Assembly: GCA_028023455.1 (NCBI GenBank)
Contig: JAQFVV010000158.1
Span: 1-64,000 of the forward strand
DNA length: 64,000 nt
Direction of reading: 5' to 3'
Origin: Epiperipatus broadwayi
Lineage: Eukaryota > Onychophora > Udeonychophora > Euonychophora > Peripatidae
Below, in pieces: positions 58,226 through 64,000 of this stretch (position 1 is the first letter of the stretch; every line of letters starts with the position of its first letter). A model generated the notes under the pieces. That model saw nothing but the letters and a program-made list of their open reading frames with translations, was not told where the DNA came from and ran no database searches. The position numbers were made by a program, and so were the translations under genes.

Positions 58226-58528
58226 TCATTTTAATCCACAAAATACTTCTTGCAGCACTGCTGTAAAAAGTTTTGGAGATATGGAGTCACCTTGTCTTAC
58301 ACCTTTCTCAATGTTAACTTTCCCAGTATCATTATGTAATCTAATTGTTGCTGTTGCATTTTTATAAATATTCTTTAAAATATGACAATATCCTGGATCT
58401 ATACCTTGATGATCCATTGCTTTAATCACTGAAGAAATGTTTATAGAATCAAATGCCTTTTCATAATCTACAAATCCAAAACATAATGACAACTCATATT
58501 CATTTGTACTTTCTATAACTTCTCTCAA
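58226..58528 (-). pseudogene. RTE copy 3, reverse transcriptase palm fragment
   Basis: A 100-codon frame with motif A (FVDYEKAFDS) and motif B (GVRQGDSISPKLF). It ends at a TGA in place of TGG just before the strand leading to motif C. Confidence 0.85.
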
Positions 58529-58796
58529 TACCTGAATATGATCTACTGTACTAAAACCACTTTTAAAGCCAGCTTGTTCTAAATTTAGAAATATTTTTCA
58601 GTTTTCGTAACTAAATTGCCTCAAACCTTTTTTTTAAGTTTTTTCACTGATATACTTATTTTGTTTTTGTTGATTCTTGTTATTTTGTTCTATAAATTCC
58701 CTAAATTGCATTTATCTCAAATAAGAGTAATTTTGTATTGGTAAATAGTTTGCATAAGTGAACTTAGGTTCTCTTTTTTTTTCACATGTGTCATAG

Positions 58797-58877
58797 CATC
58801 AGCCGGGGAGCAAACCCACTAACCCAGGACAACTGCTTGTAAAGCAGCTGTCACTGACCTTTCGACCACCAATGCTT
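58797..58877 (-). repeat. tRNA-like sequence (pseudogene or SINE head)
   Basis: Reverse complement begins gcattggtggtcgaaagg, has a CAGCTGCTTTACAAGCAGTTG anticodon-like hairpin and a GGGTTAGTGGGTTTGCTCCC T-arm-like part, and ends cggctgatgc. It is related to the sequence at 42185 but too irregular for a functional tRNA. Confidence 0.45.
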
Positions 58878-59687
58878 AGGTTCTCATTTAATATCAAAAT
58901 AGTATTCAGATGTGTAATTGATTTTCAAAAACAATATAGATTAACTAAATGGATAAATAATATTAGATTAGAACATGCTAATCACATATAGTATTCAGTA
59001 GGACTCAGATTTGGATCCTTTATTTTATGATACAGTCAAGATGTAAACAAATAATCATTTAATGGAAATATTAGTAAAGAGTAACTAATTATTGCATAAT
59101 TATATATTGTGTGTTCTTTAATGATTTAGTAGCTTTCAGAAAAGGCTTGAACTTTTTCACATTAGCTTTGTCAGAATGCTTTTTTTTTTTTAGACAGCGG
59201 TTGGAGAGTGACATATTAGTGATTTTTTAGATCCTTTTTTTTAATATATATTTTGCAACTATTCCAATGATATTTAATCTTTTTTTTCTTTCTAATAAAT
59301 GCATTCTTTTAAACTTGGGAGCAGTTTTTCCAAATCAAAATTAAGGTAATGACTCTGTTACTGTTGTTAATTATTGAATCATCTAATTTTATTTTAATAT
59401 CATTTTGTTGATAAAATATCATCTATGTATATGGGAATGTTCGTTCTACCTCTAACTATTACATTGTCAGTAAATTATTTTTGCAATATCATCATTCGAT
59501 TAGTGAATGATAATAATGAAGTAAACTGTATTGTAACTTTGATTTGTAAAACAGAGGAATTATTAAATTTTTAGATAGTACTATTTATGTTTAAAATATT
59601 TTCAGTAAATTATGTGTATTGTTTAATATGCTTTTCCTATGAATAATTCATTCATTCTTTTTTTAATTAATTTTTTTTTTTTTTCAG
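58878..59687. other. Intron 4, right end
   Basis: AT-rich, no gene; ends in a long polypyrimidine tract (59671-59684) and ttttcag acceptor for exon 5. Confidence 0.6.
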
Positions 59688-59753
59688 TGATAAAAGTAAT
59701 AAATGTGAATATGTCTTTGAATGGAAAACGGTAGTAGCTTGCCCCGAAAGAAT
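59688..59753 (+). CDS. IGF2R: Receptor exon 5 in window: end of the complete MRH repeat
   Basis: An excellent polypyrimidine tract and cag precede and gtaagt follows this 66-base exon. One base completes the AG of exon 4 (Ser), then DKSNKCEYVFEWKTVVACPE, leaving two bases of a codon. C-x-Y-x-F-x-W-x-T-x-x-A-C-P is a hallmark of the receptor repeats and mirrors C-x10-A-C-P in exon 2. The following exon should open the next repeat with a Cys and a DLSPL-like motif; none was found in the remaining 4.2 kb. Confidence 0.94.
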
Positions 59754-60125
59754 GTAAGTCTTGTTATTTTTTAGATTAAGATTAGACAGGTCAAATCGAA
59801 ATTTGTTTTAATGCTTAGATGTTTGAATATTAGACTGATATCATTTGTGGTTCCTTTAATAAAATTCTCAGCCATTGGAACAATTGCTGAATTTATAATT
59901 TTTTAATGATTATTCTTTTTTAAAAATAATAATAATAATTATCTTTAAAAAAGTTTAATGCTTTAAGTGTTTTTTTTTTTTTTCTCAAAGTAAAAGATTA
60001 CAAAAATTTTGGGTACACTTACCCATTGAAGATTACACAGTGATTCAATGTAACAAGGTAAAATGTACATATGTTCAAAAATAGTTACATCCATAAAAAT
60101 TGCTGTAATGTGATTAATGTGTATC
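59754..60125. other. Start of intron 5
   Basis: AT-rich, donor gtaagt at 59754. A poly-T followed by ctcaaag at about 59990 looks like an acceptor but the sequence after it does not match the receptor. Confidence 0.6.
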
Positions 60126-60129
60126 TGTA

Positions 60130-61085
60130 TGTGGATCCACATGGCCCGGCCCTCGAGAAGTTAACCATCACCCAATGGTCCCACCCCTGGGGCCCCGAAG
60201 CAAAGACTCAAATGCTTCAGCTGAATAGGTGAAGTCCAGCACTGTGTCAACCGCCACAACAGGAAGCAAGGTCCAAGGCCCAAGTTCACCAGCAATAAAC
60301 TCTCAAACCACTGCCGAGCCATGTCAAGACCATTCTGAATACCTCTGCCTCCCAATTAGCAGTCCAAATGAGCAAGGACCACAATCGGTCTACCTGCCCA
60401 AAATTGGAAAGCCAACTTGGGTAAAAACTAAGAAGTAATAAGTAAAGAGCCAGATCGACATTGCCCAAAACCAGCCTATCAGGGGACACAGCAGCCAACC
60501 AGAGCAGGAATAGCACCAATTTTGACCATGTAGCCCCCAGCAGGTGTTCTGGGCAGTGGCAAAATTGTTAACAGCCCACACCATAAACCAGATACCTAAT
60601 GTCTACAATCAGCTACCCCTGAAGAAAAGAGGGGGTGCAGACCCATGCCCACAAAACAGAACTCCATCAATGTTACAAAAAAAATGGCGGTGGCTCAAAA
60701 CAGACCAACCGCTTTACAAATGCACTAAATTTAAAGCTAACAAATGAAACCTAATGATAGTAAGTGCAAATCAAGACTGACCTATCAAATAATACATCAA
60801 GGGGTGCATGGCGAAGTCCATGTGAAGGTGGTGACTTTCACCCTCCCGGCAGGTATTCCCAGGCTAGACAATGATCGTCGACCATCCCCTCAAATGAACT
60901 AAACCCCTTATGACCACTATCACCACACTTGAGGAAAAGGAGTGCAAACTCACACCCACCAATACAACTTTAATTCATGTAGTCTTGAAATAAAGCTGGA
61001 TTTACTTGCACACCATGAGAATAAATCATTTGTCTATATCATCTTGCACACTGAGGTCAATGGAGCAAAATATCTCTCCCATACT
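60130..61085. repeat. GC-rich foreign block, unclassified
   Basis: About 950 bp whose base composition is near 45-50% GC against roughly 25-30% around it. It is rich in CCA/CAA and CCC runs on the plus strand and poor in T. Several short open frames on both strands show no known domain. Edges are sharp (gtggatccacatgg near 60132 and a return to AT-rich sequence after 61085). This fits insertion of a repetitive element from a different compositional source; no terminal repeats or target duplication could be recognised. Confidence 0.55.
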
Positions 61086-62550
61086 GGGGTTTTTAAAAAC
61101 AAACAAAAATAGTATAACTGTTTGAAACCTTTTCTAATATCTTAGAATCACTTTTTTTAAATGACAAATGATCAATTAGTTATTAATTTTTAAGAATGAT
61201 ATGGTATGATTTTTTTTTTTTATCTAACTCCAACAAATGATCAAATCAAGTGATAACAAATCATTTAATTTCTAGCCAAGGCAAAAAAGAACTTACAATT
61301 AATAAATAATTGGGAATACTAAAATATATTTGACAATAATTGGTTAGATCTATATCACTGTTCAGGCAGACTGGCTTGGGTTCAAAACTAAAGTTTGAAT
61401 TTCAGATTTTTAGCTTAAATAGTAAAATGGAATTAAAACTGGTTGCTAGAAATAATCATAACTGCATTACTTAATACAGAAACTAGAAACAGGTCTGAAA
61501 ATGATGATTTACGCATAGATACTCTCTGATAATCAGTAATTAGTCAAGCTTACTATAGATGACACTAGAACAGAGAGCTGCTCTTGTTTTAATAAATCAA
61601 ATATATAGATTTTGAATTATTTTTTTTAGAAGACATGTGTTTTGCTTAATAATCTTGTTTTTTGAACCCTACATACACTTCTGTTGACTTTTGCAGTGAT
61701 ATTGAATCAGAAATATCTTCTGCATATAAAATAGTGATTGTATAACTGAGATAATGAGTGTGCGCATATATATTTAACTTATATAAATGAAAGGAGAAAT
61801 GTACACCCACAAAAATTATTTATACAAACATTGAATAAAAATCTAATATATGCAAAATTTAAATAATAATATTTACACATTTTAAATCTCTGATTATGAC
61901 AAAATTCAAGCTGTATTGTTAGCTACAATAGGAAAAAAAATATTGTTTTATAGACAGGAATCAAAAAATAAATATATCGGAATACGATTTGCATATAATA
62001 TATACTCTTTTATTTTTAAGCTCTGCCTACATTTGGAATTCCTAAAAATATTACAAAAATCAAAATAGGCTAGTAATTAAATACCATGACAAAATAAAAT
62101 GAGGGCTATCTTTGAATGAATCGGTTTAACTCTGTAACATAAACTATATTGCAATATATTTCGGATATATTCTGTTTGCTGTTACATTACAGACTGTGGA
62201 TGTGTTATGGAAACTTGAATATGTTACTTTATAAACTAAATGACCTATGATTGTTTTATTTTTTGGTGAATGTAAGAAATATTGCTTATGAAGAAAGATA
62301 GTTTGTTTAATCCTGCAGCATAAATATTATTGTCTTTTATTTCATTACCATGAATTATTTCAGGTTTTTAAGTTACAAATATATTTTATTTTATGGGCCT
62401 GTACTTTTAGGCTCAATGTTTTTTTCAGATAATTGTTATTAAAAATAACTTTTACTAAAAAAAAAAACGAAATTCAAATATAGTCGTTTATTATATAAAG
62501 TTCCCAGCTATTACTTCTGGTTTACTATTTTAACGTTAATACATGCAATC
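61086..62550. other. Intron 5, no gene recognised
   Basis: AT-rich. A candidate acceptor at 61696 (ttttgcag) leads into 15 codons and a stop without family resemblance. Confidence 0.5.
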
Positions 62551-62552
62551 CA

Positions 62553-62553
62553 A

Positions 62554-62587
<34 letters not shown>
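62553..62587. repeat. (TA)n(TG)n compound microsatellite
   Basis: Seven TA units followed by about ten TG units. Confidence 0.9.
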
Positions 62588-62804
62588 AATAATATTATTA
62601 TTCGATGTCTGTATTTTTAAAGCAATATACGTAATTATATAACTGAATATTTGTAAATCATCATCATTATCAACCATTATCAATCCACTGCAGGATGAAG
62701 GTCTCTCCAAATTTAATCCATCTTCTCCGATCTTTAGATTCTCTTCTCCACATCACCCCTGCACACTTTCTTATTTCATCCATCCATCTCACATGTCGTC
62801 TCTT

Positions 62805-63410
62805 TCAGGGTCTTTTACAATCTCTTGGAATCCAGTTTAAAATTTCAATTGTCCATCTATTATCATCTCTTCTAGCAATATGTCCAGCCCAACTCCACTT
62901 CAATCTTTTAATTTTTTCAATGAGGTCAGTAACACCTGTTTGTTCTCTTACCCATACATTGCGTTTTCGAACTCTTCTTGTTATTCCCAACATACATCTC
63001 TCCATACTTTTTTGAGTGGTCTGAAGTCTCTGTATTGCTCTTCTATTGAGTGTCCAAGTCTCAGATCCATAAGTAAGAACTGGTAAAACACATTTGTTAA
63101 AAACCTTCTTTTTCAAACACATAGGCATATTTCCTTTTAGTATCAAGTTATTTCTACCAAAAGCACTCCAACCAAGTTTAATTCTATGATTAATTTCCTC
63201 CATTATGTTTCCATCTGTATTAATAATCTGACCAAGGTATTTGTAACTGTTAACTTCTTCTAATTCATCATAATCAATCTTTATTTTCATATTTTGAGCA
63301 AATCGATTAAACATTACTTTAGTCTTTTTAACATTTATCTTTAGTCCTACTTTCATCTGATAACTCCTGCAACATTTCCTGCAGCTCTGAAGCATTATTT
63401 GCAAAAACAA
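62805..63410 (-). pseudogene. RTE copy 4, C-terminal frame
   Basis: A 201-codon frame; after about 20 out-of-frame residues it matches the region downstream of motif C as in copy 3, ending at WIPRDCKRP where a base change creates a stop. Confidence 0.82.
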
Positions 63411-63849
63411 CTACATCATCTGCAAAATCTAAATGACTTAAATAATCTCCATTTACTTTCACTCCTTTAGTTTCCCATTTTAAACCACAAAATACTTCTT
63501 GCAGCACTGCTGTAAAAAGTTTTGGAGATATGGAGTCACCTTGTCTTACACCTTTCTCAATGTTGACTTTCCCAGTATCATTATGTAATCTAATTGTTGC
63601 TGTTGCATTTTTATAAATATTCTTTAAAATATGACAATATCCTGGATCTATACCTTGATGATCCAATGCTTTAATCACTGAAGAAATGTTTATAGAATCA
63701 AATGCCTTTTCATAATCTACAAATCCAAAACATAATGACATCTCATATTCATTTGTCCTTTCTATAACTTCTCTCAACACCTGAATATGATCTACTGTAC
63801 TAAAACCACTTTTAAATCCATCTTGTTCTTTTGGTTGGTGGAAATCCAA
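63328..63849 (-). pseudogene. RTE copy 4, reverse transcriptase palm
   Basis: A 173-codon frame with GFSTVDHIQVLREVIERTNE, FVDYEKAFDS, GVRQGDSISP and DFADDVVVFA, that is motifs A to C of an RTE polymerase with intact catalytic aspartates. It leaves frame shortly after motif C. Confidence 0.88.
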
Positions 63850-64000
63850 TGTTCTCTGTAGACGAGTGTATAATTAATTTTTGTAAATACGGTAACTAAA
63901 TAATTAAAAATTTTATCCACTTAGGAGCACTTTCGATTATCTCAGTAATCTGTGTCAACTAAAGCTTTGAAATGCTAACTTTTCCAGAATTCCGTGATCT

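Larger units (their letters stand above)
57405..58590 (-). mobile_element. RTE-type LINE, copy 3 (5'-truncated)
   Basis: From a (ATC)n tail at about 57408 (GAT on the minus strand) to a break at about 58590 just after a GFKSGF-type block. Two minus-strand frames: 58528-58226 with FVDYEKAFDSINIS and GVRQGDSISP, ending at a TGA that replaces the Trp codon found in the other copies; and 58161-57418 with the C-terminal blocks SYKYLGQIIN, GSETWTLNRRAIQR and WAGHIARRDDNRWT, running through to a natural end (WIDNGR). Between them lie a frameshift and the catalytic motif, F-T-D-D here instead of F-A-D-D. Confidence 0.88.
428..59753 (+). other. IGF2R: Partial host gene: cation-independent mannose-6-phosphate receptor family (IGF2R/Lerp)
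   Basis: Gene model assembled by reading. Five exons with GT-AG borders join in phase: 428-501, 11636-11784, 41220-41362, 42610-42721, 59688-59753. Exons 2 to 5 contain one complete MRH repeat of roughly 130 residues with eight cysteines, the order of conserved pieces being Cys, DLSPL, F-I-S-L-C, N-C-P, V-C-L-V, L-K-Y-x-S-G-x-x-C, I-E-F-S-C, C-E-Y-V-F-E-W, ACP. This order is that of the luminal repeats of the multi-repeat lysosomal-enzyme receptor, a type I membrane protein that sorts acid hydrolases from the trans-Golgi network to endosomes. No signal peptide, transmembrane segment or cytoplasmic tail lies in the window, so both ends are outside it. The symbol names the family; in an insect the orthologue would be Lerp. 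Whether this repeat binds mannose-6-phosphate cannot be judged from the window. Confidence 0.88.
62655..63880 (-). mobile_element. RTE-type LINE, copy 4 (5'-truncated)
   Basis: From the (ATC)n tail at about 62658 to about 63875, where homology stops after the block corresponding to TRLQRTLDFHQP. Frames 63849-63328 and 63410-62805 (minus) overlap by about 80 bases at a frameshift near 63345-63365. The first has motif A, motif B and an intact F-A-D-D; the second has the C-terminal blocks and ends at a premature stop. It retains the 15 codons missing from copy 2 (I-Q-V-L-R-E-V-I-E-R-T-N-E-Y-E). Confidence 0.88.

Noticed and set aside
59998-60060. Poly-T plus ctcaaag acceptor with an open stretch (KFWVHLPIEDYTVIQC) after exon 5
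   Set aside because: It lacks the Cys and DLSPL pattern expected at the next repeat start and its acceptor is poor.
60161-60747. Several short frames on both strands in the GC-rich block
   Set aside because: Overlapping frames on both strands with no motif, as expected where low AT content removes stop codons.
61697-61745. ttttgcag acceptor followed by about 15 open codons
   Set aside because: Stop after 15 codons, no good donor, no family resemblance.

Overview
This is a very AT-rich animal nuclear sequence (GT-AG introns, interspersed retroelements, no operons, Shine-Dalgarno sites or CRISPR). The mix of RTE-type LINEs, a Penelope-type GIY-YIG fragment and Ty3/Gypsy elements suggests an invertebrate, most likely an arthropod. 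That assignment is inference and the species cannot be read from the window.

Host gene. One plus-strand gene runs through almost the whole window. Five short exons (428-501, 11636-11784, 41220-41362, 42610-42721, 59688-59753) join in phase. They encode the end of one and all of a second mannose-6-phosphate-receptor-homology (MRH) repeat of the kind found in the cation-independent mannose-6-phosphate/IGF2 receptor (insect Lerp). The complete repeat has eight cysteines, a DLSPL motif and two strands ending in F-x-C and ACP. The introns are about 11.1, 29.4, 1.2 and 17.0 kb; the gene continues beyond both window ends.

Introns. Intron 1 (502-11635) holds a palindromic MITE-like element, a broken L1/Tx1-like LINE, a cluster of about 310-bp repeats in both orientations, an RTE fragment and a tRNA-derived SINE. 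Intron 2 (11785-41219) holds a Penelope-type fragment, a second SINE, two copies of an unclassified 1.9-kb repeat, a sense RTE copy, a 9.7-kb LTR element with about 3.05-kb LTRs and only Gag, a 2.7-kb solo LTR, and a decayed Ty3/Gypsy element with duplicated promoter and primer-site modules. Intron 4 (42722-59687) holds a 12.7-kb LTR element with 2.14-kb LTRs, into which a young 4.8-kb Gypsy element has inserted, plus an RTE copy. After the last visible exon come an unusually GC-rich block (about 60130-61085) and a fourth RTE copy.

How it fits together. The only host function visible is the receptor gene. Everything else is transposon history: insertion, nesting, LTR recombination and decay. 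The most informative signals are the reconstructed receptor repeat, the two long-LTR elements with a coiled-coil Gag and the same 3' LTR junction, an empty insertion site preserved in a paralogous repeat, and a Gypsy LTR pair whose 11 substitutions all fit CpG decay.
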